Shown here: positions 27,101-40,060 of the stretch, one piece after another
Layout of the letters: each line of letters begins with the position of its first letter
How positions within the stretch are numbered: position 1 is the first letter of the stretch
Program-made: the position numbers and the translations under genes
DNA from: Lichenostomus cassidix
Taxonomy: Eukaryota; Chordata; Aves; Passeriformes; Meliphagidae
Assembly: GCA_008360975.2 (NCBI GenBank)
Contig: CM039182.1
Coordinates: 101,153,443 to 101,217,442, forward strand
DNA: 64,000 bases
Direction of reading: 5' to 3'
Notes under the pieces: generated by a model
Databases searched by the model: none
Seen by the model: only the letters and a program-made list of their open reading frames with translations
Told to the model about the DNA's origin: nothing

Positions 27101-27124
27101 TTATAGAAAATATATTTTCTATAA
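27101..27124. repeat. 24-bp perfect AT-rich palindrome
   Basis: The sequence centred between 27112 and 27113 equals its own reverse complement over 24 bp, with the core TAGAAAATATATTTTCTA. It lies in a stretch rich in TATAGCT motifs (27007-27125). It could extrude as a cruciform or be bound by AT-rich-binding proteins; no function is shown. Confidence 0.9.
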
Positions 27125-30100
27125 TTTAGCTACTTCTTTTATAACCCATATAATTACTGCTTAGGGATAACACCACCTTTTTAGAAACTTGTTTTCTTCT
27201 TTAGCCTTTGCAGTGAGTTCTTGGTTACTGGGATATACATAGGATTTGTTTTTGACAGGCAGAGGGGGAAAAAAACCTGAACGAATACAGAAAGATAAAG
27301 AAATAATCACATATAATTTCCTGTACCTAAATTTCAGCAATTTCGTACAACCTCAAGAGGGTTCTGCTTATAAAACAATCTGAACCCTTTCAGCGAGGCT
27401 TTGCATTTGTTAAAAAACTAGAATAGAATAGTATAGAATATAATACTGTGTCCCTAATTAGGAATATTTTTTTTAAACTACAACTGATTTATCTAGAACA
27501 AATGGATTAATATGGTAAGACACTGGAGCACACAAGCATAAGCAAAGCTTTACCTGTGTTAATTATTTGGGAAAATAGTTATTTTAGAAAGAGCTGGATA
27601 CAGAAATTTGTAGGATGACTGTATTCCAAGAACTGGAATCTTCAAAAGTTATTGTTTAATGCCTAAGGGCACTGTGCAAGTACTGTGCATTTTCAGGATC
27701 CATTCTTTCTCATACATAAAACTTTACTCACTTGGTAAACTTTATAGAGCACAAACAACGTAGAAGTGCATTTTCCAAATTTTCACCTGTTTTTCACCAG
27801 TAGTTATATTTTTTTCCCTGACTGAATTTTTTATGGTTTATTTTTTCCTTTCTTAAAATCATTCACAGTTATCTGATATTCCTTACTGATACCTAGGAAC
27901 AAGATATACATTATATTTGATCTTTGAAACTCTTTCTACTGTCAGTCTTTTTACTGTCACTAAAATAAAACTTATTTAAAACTGTAAATAAATAGAGCAC
28001 ACTAGCAATAATGGCATTGCCTTATTCTACACCCAATATAACCTCTGTTATGGTATGGACCAAAAATTGCATGAAGAAGAACCAAAAAACTTCACAAGGC
28101 AAATATATCTGGATATTTCTTGCTTATCAAGCTTTACTATATGGAAATATTTTTGTGGGTGCTGAACAATCAGTATCAATTATGAACAGCAGTTATGGCA
28201 TGTACTGTTCATGTGAAGTTTAGGAAACACAACATCCAGCTGAAGAAATTTTTTATGTAGAGCTATTTTGCGTACAATATATTTTTACTATTACAAATGC
28301 TTTAGAGTAAATAGGGTAAATACGGCTTAACACTTTTATCACCATCACTGCAAAGGTCTGATCTTATCACAGTGTCTCGAAACTAAGGCCATCTGATGAA
28401 AAGCCCTGGTCTACTGTTTCATGCTCCTGTGGGCACTACTGTGTTTCCTGTTTCTGGGCAAAAGGTGTCGGGAGACCCATCTGAGCTCTGAGACCTCCTA
28501 TGCTTCTCCTGAGGTGTTACCGTGAGAGTGCAATGCAGGACTGTGATGTGGCTCTTCCAAAACCCACACCATTTTGTAACTGCAGACATGAAGCAAGGCA
28601 AAGAGGAGTTTTAACCTCACTCACACCTACGAGCATTCTCCTCTTAGCAGCACTTATGAAGACCTAATTCGGGTTAACAGAAATCTTATCTATCCCCTCT
28701 ACTGCTAGAAAACTACATTTTCTCTCTCTTCCATTATTCTTTAGTCAGCAAATGCACTTAACCCACTTTGTTCTGAACCGAAATTTCAGAGATGGTCAAA
28801 TTGAACAGTCTGAGGACTCTTGCCTTGTACTAAAAATGTCCAAGTATAGACATGCATGAGGATTACTTCCTTTTTATACTGAGTTTAGCAAAGGACTGAA
28901 CCATCTGCTAGAAAACGCACCCAAAGCAACTGAGTAACAACCATGTGGATTTACAACATTTTTAATTCCCAAAGCGTCACTATCCAATTCAGTCTAGATG
29001 ACACAGTTTACCATAAAGCCTTCTATAAATCACCAGGATCAGCATTCCTCAGTGGAAATTTCTGGGGTTCCATCAATTACTTCTCTGTGATCCTCAGCAG
29101 GTAACTGAACAGACCTCTAGTCAATAGGCTTACATGCATTATCCAGAGTGCTGTGTGCAGCAACGGCACAGCTGTACAGCTGTTAAAATTTTTATGGAGG
29201 CCTACAAATGAAATACAGGGGGGAAAGAAAAAGCACTCACTTACCAGTACTTCACCCAAATTTAATGCTATCTCATTTATCAACACAATGGAAGTACAAA
29301 TTGAGAGTTCTAACCTCCACTCTGCCTTCAAGAGTAATTTTGAAATTAAAGACTGCATGAGGTTGCAAGCCATTTCTGGAGGAAATATCCATTAAAAGCA
29401 AAGCCCAAGTGAAATTACCCCTCTGCCTGCAATTTTACACAAGTGATGTTTGTTACCACTATCTGCATTCAAGATCAGGCATTGAAACCCTCTAAAGATC
29501 AGGGCCTGAGACTCCTCACAGTAACAGAGATGGTAATTACCCTGGCAAAAGCAAATCTGCTGCAGAGAAGACAAGGCCCCCATATCCAGAATTTTGCCTT
29601 CAGTCTAGTAGTCAGCTCAGCACTAATGCACAAAGCCACAGAAAAGCCAGGAGAGGACCACACAGTACAGATATTCCATTTTCCATCTGTTTGTTTGGGT
29701 TTTTTTTAACCTCATGCTTAAAATGAAAATGATAACTGATAAATGAATCAAGCACAACAAAAAATAATTTTAAAAAATCAAAATAAAAGCATGAAAAATA
29801 CATAAAGAAAAAGATCCACAACCACATCACTGATTGATTTTTCATGAGTTATTACAGTGAAAGTCAGGTGGTGCAATTAGTTCTACATCATTAATGCTAT
29901 GTGTTTTGGAACCACAATTAACTACAGGTATCATTAAAGTTAAGGAATAGCTTCTTTTACGAGGAGAGAAACATTTGCAGCTCTACAAACCACAGACTAG
30001 CCATCAGGGAAAACATACTAACATCTGAATTTAATCATATGTTCCTTCCATGTCAATGAATGGAATTCAGGAAAGTTTAGTACCAATGCACTAGCATCAG

Positions 30101-32297
30101 TCCAAGATGTAGAAAATACTCTTGTGGTTAAAATGTACTTAGATGAAAAATTTCACGGAGTTTTGTAGTTGAAACTGCCATTTTCACATGCCAAGCTTCC
30201 CCGAGATTAAAGTCAGTTCATAAAGAAAACAAAAACACTTTTTCCATCTGCTTTGCTCTGCCCATTTTTTAAATTTGCTGCTTGCATGCACGGAAAAGAA
30301 AGTTGATTTTGCAACATGAAATATTATGACTTGCAGATTGTTGAAAGGATCATTACATATTTCTTCCTTTTTCCTTCCTTTTGCTAATAACACTTCTCCA
30401 AGCAATAGCTATATTCTTTATAACTGCATCTTGACAGCAGACCTCTACACAAGTCAACATTTAAGGTATAATCCATGACATTTAAGATCTGAAAGTGCTG
30501 TTCCTACCTGACGATGATCTTGCTACTTATTATAGCACACTCTGGTTCTATAAAACGTGGCTGAATAAATTGGCTTTTTCCAAGAAAGGATAAGGTATCA
30601 CCTCTGTACTTCCTAAAGATCTTTCAATCCATGACATAAAAAAATTTTCACTATATATCTGCACGGTAAAAGGATTTATATAGGCTGTAAATCTCTTTTC
30701 ACCCCCTTTAAAAATACTGATTTCATGATTCTTTCTTAGAAGACTAGGCACCAAAAATAGCTTTCTCTGAATATCTCTTGAGTTCTCTCAAAATTTGACT
30801 TTCAAAAACAAAGCAGTGAGACTAAATGAAACTGGTCTGTGAAAAAGGAAAAGGCCTCCAAGCAAATATCTTGGCTTGTGTCTATCTAATGGGAAAAAAT
30901 CGATGGCTAAATCTACTTGGACATTTGATTATCCGCGTGATAATTTTCAGCTCTACATTTCTAGAGAAACCATGAAACTGGAGAAAAAATTACAGGAAAG
31001 CATATGTGCTGGGGCCGGAATCCAATCCTTTGGGAAGCCAATACTCCTCCGTATGTTTTTCTGCAAAAATACTAGCTGAAACAAGTCCAAGAACTATTTC
31101 CTAAATCTTCCCATTTCTAGGGACTTTTCTCAACAATTTAACACTCTCATATTCCAAGACACTAAAGCTGTGCTGCCTTCTGACTAATGTCCGAATTCCA
31201 AGGCTTATTCCTTTTCTTGAATGTACTCTGAATTCCAAAATGATGTTGTCTGCCAGTGGACCCTCCTTGTACACAGAGTCACAAAGGTATGTGTCAACTT
31301 GATTACTAACTGGATCCCAGTTACTCCTTGGCATCCAGGAAAGCTTTCATGCTGAAGTTAGCACTTTTTGAGCAGGTTCAGCCTCTCTGTAGGGAAAAAG
31401 TCATTAACTTCGAATAATCCAAAACATGATGTATCTCTAGAAATCTGTGCAGACATGCAGCTTTCATTTTTCTAAATCTAATTTCTGAAAGAGCAGTTCT
31501 GTCTCTTTTGGTGTTTATCTGAATCCCTGGAGGAGTCAGTGCTCCACTGAAGATGAGATTGCTTCAGTCTAGATTTACTGCAAATCAATGAATGCTAAGT
31601 TCACAATTCACTCTGGTTACATCCTAAATGACTTTTCTCTTGGATGATGGCTTGATAAAAGTGTAATCCAACTAAAGAAAAAAGTTCATCACCACAAGTT
31701 TCAAAAATGCTTTACTAATTCCTAGGATCACAGAGAAACCAAATGGCACATATGTATCAATGATAGATGTCCTTTCAATGCTGAAACTTCAAGTTAAAAA
31801 AATATCCTCCCTGGTTTGAAAAAACATCAAAGAAACTGTCAAGAGTTTCTTGGATCAAATTCAGCTCTGAAGTAGCTCTTTATTTTACAAGGAAGATTAA
31901 CCAGATGATGCAGGACATTCACTTTTCTTTGATTCCTCTGACGTTATTCCCTTTGGGATTTCTCTGATCTGTTTCACAGGGCAGTTCTGCTTGAAGCACC
32001 TGAAGAGTGCCTATGCCAAATATAATTCATCCACAGGACAGAAAAAAGCTGCTTCTCCCTTACTGACAATGCCTCTGGAGACATCAGCAGACCTTGGCTG
32101 GCCAAAGACAATGGGTCACAACTGAAAAAGAGACTTAGCCATAGTTTCAGAGAAGTTTCTAGCCCCAAAAGTGGAACTAAGAAGAAATGGAAAGGATCAG
32201 GGCACAATCTATAAAATCCTAGCTCAACTGTCAGGTGTCCAAGGCTGGGAGTGTTTTTGTGGTCATTGCCATGGCCAAACCTCATCTATCCTGTGAC

Positions 32298-32361
32298 AAG
32301 TCTTTCTGATATATCCTTTTTCTGAAAGCAAGTCTTTCTGAAATATCCTTTTTCTGAAAGC
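32298..32361. repeat. 32-bp tandem duplication
   Basis: Two adjacent 32-bp units, 32298-32329 and 32330-32361, differ at one position (GATATATCC against GAAATATCC). The near identity suggests a fairly recent slippage or duplication event. Confidence 0.95.
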
Positions 32362-33097
32362 ATTACAAAAGAAAAAGAAAGCTTAATCATTTTACAAACA
32401 AAGCATTACAGTGTCTTATTTCAAAAAAATGCATCAATAGCCTGCATTTTTACTCAGTTCTTTTGATAATTTCTAGTACTTTAAAAAATTTTAAATCCCA
32501 TATGTATTAGCCTGGATTTTTTTTGTTAAAACCTATACAAAGTTGGGGGAAAAGAAAAAAAAAGGATACTGTCTGTTAGATCATAATCCCTTAGTTGTTT
32601 TCTTTCTAGCATTTCCATTTCTGGTGGACAGGATACTAACAGTAAAGTAAACCTACAGTCTGCCTCTTAAAAGAAGATATATTTTCATATTTTCACTCCA
32701 TTCAGTCTTACCACACCAAACAGAGTAAAATGGAATAGCATAAAATTTACCACATTTTTTTCACGTGTGCATAGTTACTTCAGTGGGACTTAAGTGTAAT
32801 GTGATTCTAAATGTCATGTTTTTGATGAAGGGGTTGTATAAACCAGAAGCAAAACATGTAGCAGAGAAAGAAAAGTAAAAAGTAAAGATTCTAGACAAAA
32901 GAAGCTGTCACAAGAAGAAACTAAGTGAAATGAAGTGAAAAAGCAGATACCACAGATAAGAATAATCTGTACTTCGAACAAATGCCCTATATGCAAAACC
33001 TACTCTGGTTCATTCAAACAAAAAGACAAAAAAGAGAAAAAAGTGGACATATAGGTTATCTATATGTCCTATACTGATTTACCTACAGCAATGTATT

Positions 33098-33100
<3 letters not shown>

Positions 33101-33134
<34 letters not shown>
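33101..33134. repeat. TA dinucleotide microsatellite, 17 units
   Basis: Seventeen uninterrupted TA units just upstream of CR1 copy D. The length suggests that it is polymorphic. Confidence 0.97.
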
Positions 33135-33137
<3 letters not shown>

Positions 33138-33167
33138 ATTATAATTTAGTCTTTTTCACACCATTGA

Positions 33168-34498
33168 CTGGAAACCAGAAAATGCCCATGTACAAGAAGG
33201 GCTGGACTACCAGCCTCTCAGCCTGACCTTGGGAGATCAGATCATCCAGAGTTCCATCACACACTGCAGGACAACTAGGGAATCCGGCACAGCCAGCATG
33301 GGTTTAGGAAAGACAGGTCCTGCTTGACCAACCTGTTTGCTTTTATGACAAAAGTGACCTACTTATGGGTGTTGTCTGCCTAGAGTTCAGTAAAGCGTTT
33401 GACACCACCTCCCACAGAATTCTCCTGGGCACAATGGCTGCCTATGGCAAGGAAAGGCGAACTCTTCACTGGGTGAAAAACAGGCTGGATGGCCAGGCCC
33501 AGAGTGGTGGTAAAGTGGTACTAAATCCAGCTGGCATTTGGTCACAAGTGGTGTTTCCCAGGGCTCAGTACTGAGGCCAGTCCTGTTTAATATTTTTATC
33601 AGTGTCCTGGACGAGGGGATGAAGTATACCCTAAGCAAGCTCACTGATGACACCACATTAGGTGAGAGTATCAATCTTCTGGAGTGCAGGAGGGCTCTGC
33701 AGAGACATTTGGACAGGCTGGATCAGTCGGTCAAGGCCAGTGGCAGGAGGTTCAACAAGGCCAAGTGCCAGGTCCTGCACTTGGGTCACAATAACCCCAG
33801 GCAGTGCCACAGCCTGGGGCAGAGTGGCTGGAAAGCTGACTGGTGGAAAAGGACCCAGGGGTGCTGGACGACAGCAGCTGAACCTGCACCAGCATGTGCC
33901 CAGGTGGCCAAGAAGGCCAATGGCATCTTGGCTTGCATCCGGACTAGTGTGGCCAGCAGGACCAGGGCAGGATCATCCCCCTGTAGTCAGCACTGGTGAC
34001 GTCACAACTTCAGTTTTGGGCCCCTGACACAAGAAGGACATTGAGGTGCTGGAGTGTGTCCAGAGAAGGGCAATGAAGCTGGTGAAGGGTCTGGAGCACA
34101 AGGCTTATGAGGAGCAGCTGAGGGAGCTGAAGGTGAAGAAAAAGGAGGCTCAGGGGTGACCTTATTACTCTCTTCAACTACCTGAATGGAAGTTGTAGTG
34201 AGGTGGAGATTGCTCTCTTCTGCCATGCTGCAAGTGAAAAGATGAGATGAAATGGCCTCAAGTTGTGCCAGGGGAGGTTCAGATTTGATACTAGAAAAAG
34301 TTTTCACTGAAAGACTGATTAGGCATTGGAATATGCTGCTGAAGGAGCTGGTGGAATCACCATCACTGGAAGCATTCAAGAAGCATGTGGATGTGGCACT
34401 TGCGGATATGGTTTAGGGGCGATTATGTGGTGCTAGGCTGATGAGTGTGCTAGATGATCTTGAAGGTCTTTTTCAAGCTTAATGATTCCGCTAGAATG
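33168..34498 (+). mobile_element. CR1 LINE fragment with RT region and 3' end (copy D)
   Basis: This is the longest CR1 relic here, about 1.3 kb, plus strand and antisense to PTPRM. In order it shows CLEFSKAFDT (RT region), GVSQGSVLRPVLFNIFI (the family G-x-P-Q-G-S-V-L-G-P-x-L-F-N motif with Pro replaced by Ser), LTDDTTL (in place of the catalytic (F/Y)-A-D-D motif), then the C-terminal region and the 3' UTR. It ends at about 34498 in a decayed 3' terminus (AATGATTCCGCTAGAATG). The reading frame is split by frameshifts and stops, so it is not active. The 5' boundary is approximate. Confidence 0.94.
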
Positions 34499-36154
34499 TG
34501 AAATCTGACAAGATCCTCCAGACAACCTTCCCTCTTCCATTAAGAATTATTAAAAATACAAAGCGAACATATCCAATCCTTCTGACAAAATGAAAAAATT
34601 ATTTTTCCTTTCTTCTAGAATATGAAACTGCCAGTAACACTATACTGTTGTCAGCTTATTCTTAAGCAGTACTATTCCTTGGCACCTCTCACAGTATTTC
34701 AAACCAGTTTCATAAAATCCATAGCAATTGACTTTGGAATCTGGTCTTTTTATCTGCTATGGAAATTCCCTTGTTTATATTAGGTGTTGGGGCAACTTCT
34801 AACTCCACTGACAGAACAAATAGCATCATCCTTGAAAAAGCAAGCAGAGTCAGTGTGTTTTACTTTAACCTTGGCAATGGCCCATCTGAAAAATTAATGG
34901 ATACAGTTTGGAAGATTAAGGAGACATTTGTCTTCTCTGTTTAGAATAAGATTCTGATCAGATTCAGAAAGTTAAAGCACCATCTTGCATAGTATCATAG
35001 AACTTAATCAATGATGTCCTGAAAGTGAGGCTTTAAACAAGATCTTGTTTTAGGAAAAAAGCTGTTTTAAGTCCTTTATCAATGATATTGGGACCATCAT
35101 TGTTCAACAGCCCAGGCAGGTCTTTACATATTTTATAGGAGCAACTAATCTCACCTTCATCCTAGAATGCTTTATCTTTATCCCCAGAGACTTGTGGGTA
35201 CTAACAAAGATGCAGTAGGTTAGTCATCCCAGAAACATATCATCAGTGGAAACAGAATAAAATTTAAAAGAATTTAAAATAGGAAATAAATAAAGGAGTC
35301 CTTTAAAAGATAAGCAAGAAGACTGTGTTTGGATCCTACTTTCAATCAACCTTTTACAACATCTGTCCTTTCATGCTGACTACAGAAGCTACCAAAGATA
35401 CACACCGAGTAGCACAACCATCATTCCTGATAGCCTATGTAAAAGCTGGAGACAACTCTTAATTGGGAATCCCTATCTCTGCTGAATCTTAGCAAATAAG
35501 TTTATGGGAGTAGTATTTATTGTTTCCACAGGCACTAAGCTGTCTAAGAAACCACAGCATTTCCTTAGATTATTCATAGCAATTCTGGGGCAAAATCAAC
35601 AGGAAGTTTATTATGAAAATATTGACAAAACCTTTTCAAGTTTGATTACAGAAAGCAAAATTAGTCTAGCCTTACTGGCTGATATATACTTTTGCCACAA
35701 TAAAGTCACCTAAAATAACAGCATGATGGCAATACAATTATAAAGCATAATGAGATTGCTTATTAGTACCTTAAAAACAAACATTTCTTGTTTCCATGAT
35801 TACTCCTAATAAATACCATAGACATGCCTCAGAAGTTTTTTTCAGCAATAGATCGTTATTAGTTAAAACCAAAATCTAGTGTTATTTCAATTATTGCTTT
35901 ATCAACTGTGCTTTTCAGGATTACGCCCTCATAACCTCTTTTGTTACCTGGCTTACACATGAAATGCTACCCCAAAACTGGGGTTAAACATAATGAATAA
36001 AATGGGAAAGTTAATGAGAATGGGGAACAACATAAGCAAAATAAAATGCTGGAAATCAGCAAAAAATGCAGCCCCAATTTGGACTGCATTAATGAGCTTC
36101 AGCCAAAGGAAAAGCTTTTACAAAACGAAAGGACTCGAGGTCTCCTCATCTAAA

Positions 36155-36188
36155 ATCTGAAATAAGCTTCTATCTGAAATAAGCTTAC
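36155..36188. repeat. 17-bp tandem duplication
   Basis: ATCTGAAATAAGCTT occurs twice in tandem at a 17-bp period, with only the last two bases of the unit differing. Confidence 0.9.
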
Positions 36189-39100
36189 TCCTTTCCCCTC
36201 TTTCCTCCTCAAAAGGAGAGATTCCACATTCACTTCTGTTCACCCATCCACCCCAAAAAGCCGCTCTTTTTGCCCTTTTTGTTTCTCTGTATGAAGAGTT
36301 GGGACACATCTATAATGAATGCCAGTTTTCACATGTTTTGAGCTGTGAGCAGGTAAAGGCTTATTGACCCATGACAGCTACTGTATGTTCCTGCAGGTTG
36401 TCTCATTCTAGGGCAATCTTGAGTTGCTACACATTTCAGCCTGTTTTTCACTGGAAAAAGGGATTCCATTTGTAATGTCAACATCTAATATCACTGCAAC
36501 ACTGTTGAAGCCTTTTTTCCCCCCTCCCAAACAGCAAAACCAATAATTTTTGGAATCATGGAAACTTAAAATTGAAAATAGGCAATTTTCTTTTTTCTTT
36601 CACATCATGTGCCCTGTGCCTCTATTATAGTAATACAAAATTATGATTTGAATTCCTGGACAATTTTGTACCACCCAAGACAAATGACATCACAGTCAAT
36701 TTCTTTTTAAAGAGTATCTGAGTAGGATACATTCTGCAATATTTCACACTGAAAAAAATCAGATATTCACTACTACTACTATAAACTATATTCAATGTGT
36801 TTTCATTCAGCCACAGCATGTTAAAATAAAGTAACTAAATATCCTGAATTCATTTGCTAACCTTATATTTGACATTTTGCATGAGAAATAGCACAAACAA
36901 GTATACACCTAGAGATATCAGCACATACAGTTGTCACACACATTTTTATCATCAGCCCCTTACCAACTGTTTGTGCAACTTTGCCAAATATTAGGAACTT
37001 AGTCTGAAATGACTACTCTTCCTCTTTCATCATGATGGAAACTTTTAGCAAACATAGTTCAGCTTTTGCTGAGAATGAGTTTAAAATTAGCCTATCCATT
37101 GTTACATGTCTTTCCATCATCGTTTAATAGCTCCACCATCCCTTCAGGGCAAGAAATAATCTTATGGGAAAAAAAGGGGAGAAAAAAAAAGAATTGGTTA
37201 CTTGTGCTTCCAAAAAATAAACCTAGATGTACGTGTTGTAAATCAGAAAAATAAGTAAGTAATCATTTATATACAACGTAAGAACTTTCATAAAGATTTG
37301 CCCCAGTCAGTTGCTCAGATGCCAAAGATACACTCATTTTTGATCAAAGTAATAAGCTATCTGCTATGAAGAAATAATTAAATGTATACGTCGATCTGTG
37401 ATTTACTCATGTTCATAGAAATCTCTGAAGGTTACCTTTTCCTTCTTCATGCAATCTTAAGACATTGAAAAGGCAGAACATTGTTGCCTTGCCATTTCAG
37501 GATTTCACCCTGTCAAATCAACTGATACTGGATTACAATTGTTACAGAAGACATCTAGGGCCATGCCACTTTAAAATTCTCAATAACAGAAGACAGCTCA
37601 AAACATTTTAAAGAAAAAACCTCTTATCTGATCCACTGCAGAACTGCGCAGCTGTCAAGCTCCAAATGCAGAATAAACCACTAGGATATTATCTAACTGT
37701 AAACCATACAGTTTTAATAATCAATGCGCAAACCTGTTTGTTAAGATTAAAACCTGTTGTTTTGGTGACAAGAAGACATACAAACTGGTCACAGCAGCTT
37801 GCACTAAAATCCAGGAAGCAACTACTGCAGAGCATAAAAATTAATGCAGAAAAGTACTTTTCTGACAGTTTATAATATTTTAACACTGACTGCTTTCATA
37901 AGCAATGGTCTGTAAGCGAAAAGATTAAGTGAAGTGGTAGTACACACAGCAGCAAAAAAACACCTTGAATTTTAGCAGATAGTCTCTGAAAATTATCATT
38001 ATGAAAATAACCTATTTTCAAGTAACTTGTTTTAGGAACTCAGTACCATATGGTATGCTAACTGTTTAGCAGAGCTTGTGTCACTGTAGCACAGAAGAAA
38101 ATAAATTTGTTTTGGAAGATTCGTGACAAACTATCTTGATGTTATCACAGCAGTAATAGTTCATTGTTTTAACAGACTCACAGGTAAGATGAGAGTCATT
38201 TTCATTCAGTCAAGAGTCTAACTTTTCTGTGTTTGTATAATCATATTTTGAGATGAATGGCATATACACTTTGCTTAAAGAATGAACAGACAATATATTA
38301 AGAGGAATCAGTGTGCAATTAGACTCGTGCCTAATTAACAGTGATAAGTAAAGCACATAAAACACTTCTGTAAATGCAGAGCTCAAATGAGTATATGGAA
38401 GAACAATCACTTATCTAATTGTTAAAGGAGAGTGATCCTGAGCTTTGCTGTTGCCTGTGAAAATCTGGTACCCAAACTTTTTTAAAGCTAATCTTTGCTG
38501 GTGCTCCCTTTGAAAGATTATGTACCAATGAACAGGGTATACTCGTAATGTTTTTATTCCTTTTCTTTGAGACTCCAGTACCACGATGCAAAGGGTCCAT
38601 CTCAACCAATAGGTGGACAGCTTGAAAAGGAGAATACATTGTCACATCTCCTTTCAGAAACAACTCTGTTCAAGATTAAACAGAATCTTGCTAAGATGGC
38701 CTTAAAAGGATCATATTTCTTCATGAACACTCTTAGATATAGACTTAGACAAAGTAAAGGTTAATGAAAAAAAAAACCAGTCTGAGAAACCCTATCTGCA
38801 TAATATTAATGTGAATTACAGCATGATTCAACCACCAGAATTTTTCATCTCCTTTTACAGTAAGTAAAAAACTAACAAAAGGATTTTTAGTTTCTTTTTA
38901 AAACAACTAACAATGCAACGCTGTTTGTCAGAGAAAGGTTTTTTGACAAAAGAAATGCTTTCACTGATTACCCTGAATTATAAATTATAGCTCTCTAATT
39001 TTTCCTCTTATAAATGAATACTCTTCACAATCTAGCCTCACATGTCAGACAAAAAACTGAAACTTTTATAATGGAAATTTAATTATAGTACAATTTTTGC

Positions 39101-40008
39101 CAGTTGTCATTCCAAAGTTAACTATAATTATGCTCAGGTCATTAAAAGTTTTTTTTTTTTTTCACTTACTTGGCCAAACATGCCAGTTACACATTGGTTC
39201 ATGCTCTCAAATTCAACACTATACAACAGTAATTAAGAAAATAACTGATTTTTTTTTATTTTTGAGCTAATTGCAAACAAAACATCTGCAGAAATAGTCA
39301 AAATACAGAGCAACTGACAGATAATTTGATTTTTGTTTCCAAAGAACATAAATTTTCAGAAATTAAAGGCACTTCTACATATCAAGAGTAAACATTTATT
39401 ATTGCCTTTTTGCTTTATATGTGTTTTTCTATATGATAATTCTAAAATATTACAGTCCACTATAAACATAATTTTCTAATGCAAAATTTCTGCACCAAAA
39501 TGCCTTCTGAGAACTTTTTGAAAGTTCTGAACCATGAACTAATGAATGAAACTGAACTCTGCCAAAAGAAAGCCCTCCTCTCTCCTTCCGGGAAGTAGAT
39601 CAAGTTTAACAGAATGAGTAAGCATGAACTAAATGCACAGATCATTGTTAAAATATTTTAAATAACAAGGGTGCTCAAATGATGGCATATATTGAAAGAC
39701 AGCTAAATGCAGACATCAAAAGTATAAATTTGGAAACACAATTATTAAAACTACTTGAGATGGCTGAGCATCTCAAAGATGCAAATGCCCTAAATCATTA
39801 ACTTCACTGGCAACTTGATTTTAATCTCTGCTATTTTTCTTTGAATACAGTACCTCATGATAATGGTAGGCAAAGCTTTTCCCAATTTCATTTCTTATGT
39901 CTTCTCAGATATTTAAGTTAGTATTTCCTTGCAGAATGCTTTCACAGTAAAATGTTTTATTTCCTGGGCCAGAATTCATTTAACCACGAAGATATGGAGC
40001 AGCCAGAA

Positions 40009-40060
40009 AAAAAAACCACAAAACAAAACAAAACAAATCAAATAACCCCAAAAAAACAAC
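40009..40060. repeat. A-rich low-complexity run
   Basis: A runs mixed with AAAAC pentamers. Simple sequence; no retrotransposon body was recognised beside it. Confidence 0.75.

Larger units (their letters stand above)
18431..33164. other. Intronic sequence, mostly featureless
   Basis: This is AT-rich unique intron. It contains the A/C-only tract at 18869-18973, poly(A) near 20811-20827, an AT-rich palindromic stretch near 27007-27125, the 32-bp tandem duplication at 32298-32361 and the TA microsatellite at 33101-33134. No exon, CR1 or RNA gene was recognised in the rest. Confidence 0.6.

Noticed and set aside
33538..33999. 153-codon plus-strand open frame
   Set aside because: It is part of the decayed reverse transcriptase of CR1 copy D, with frame breaks before and after.
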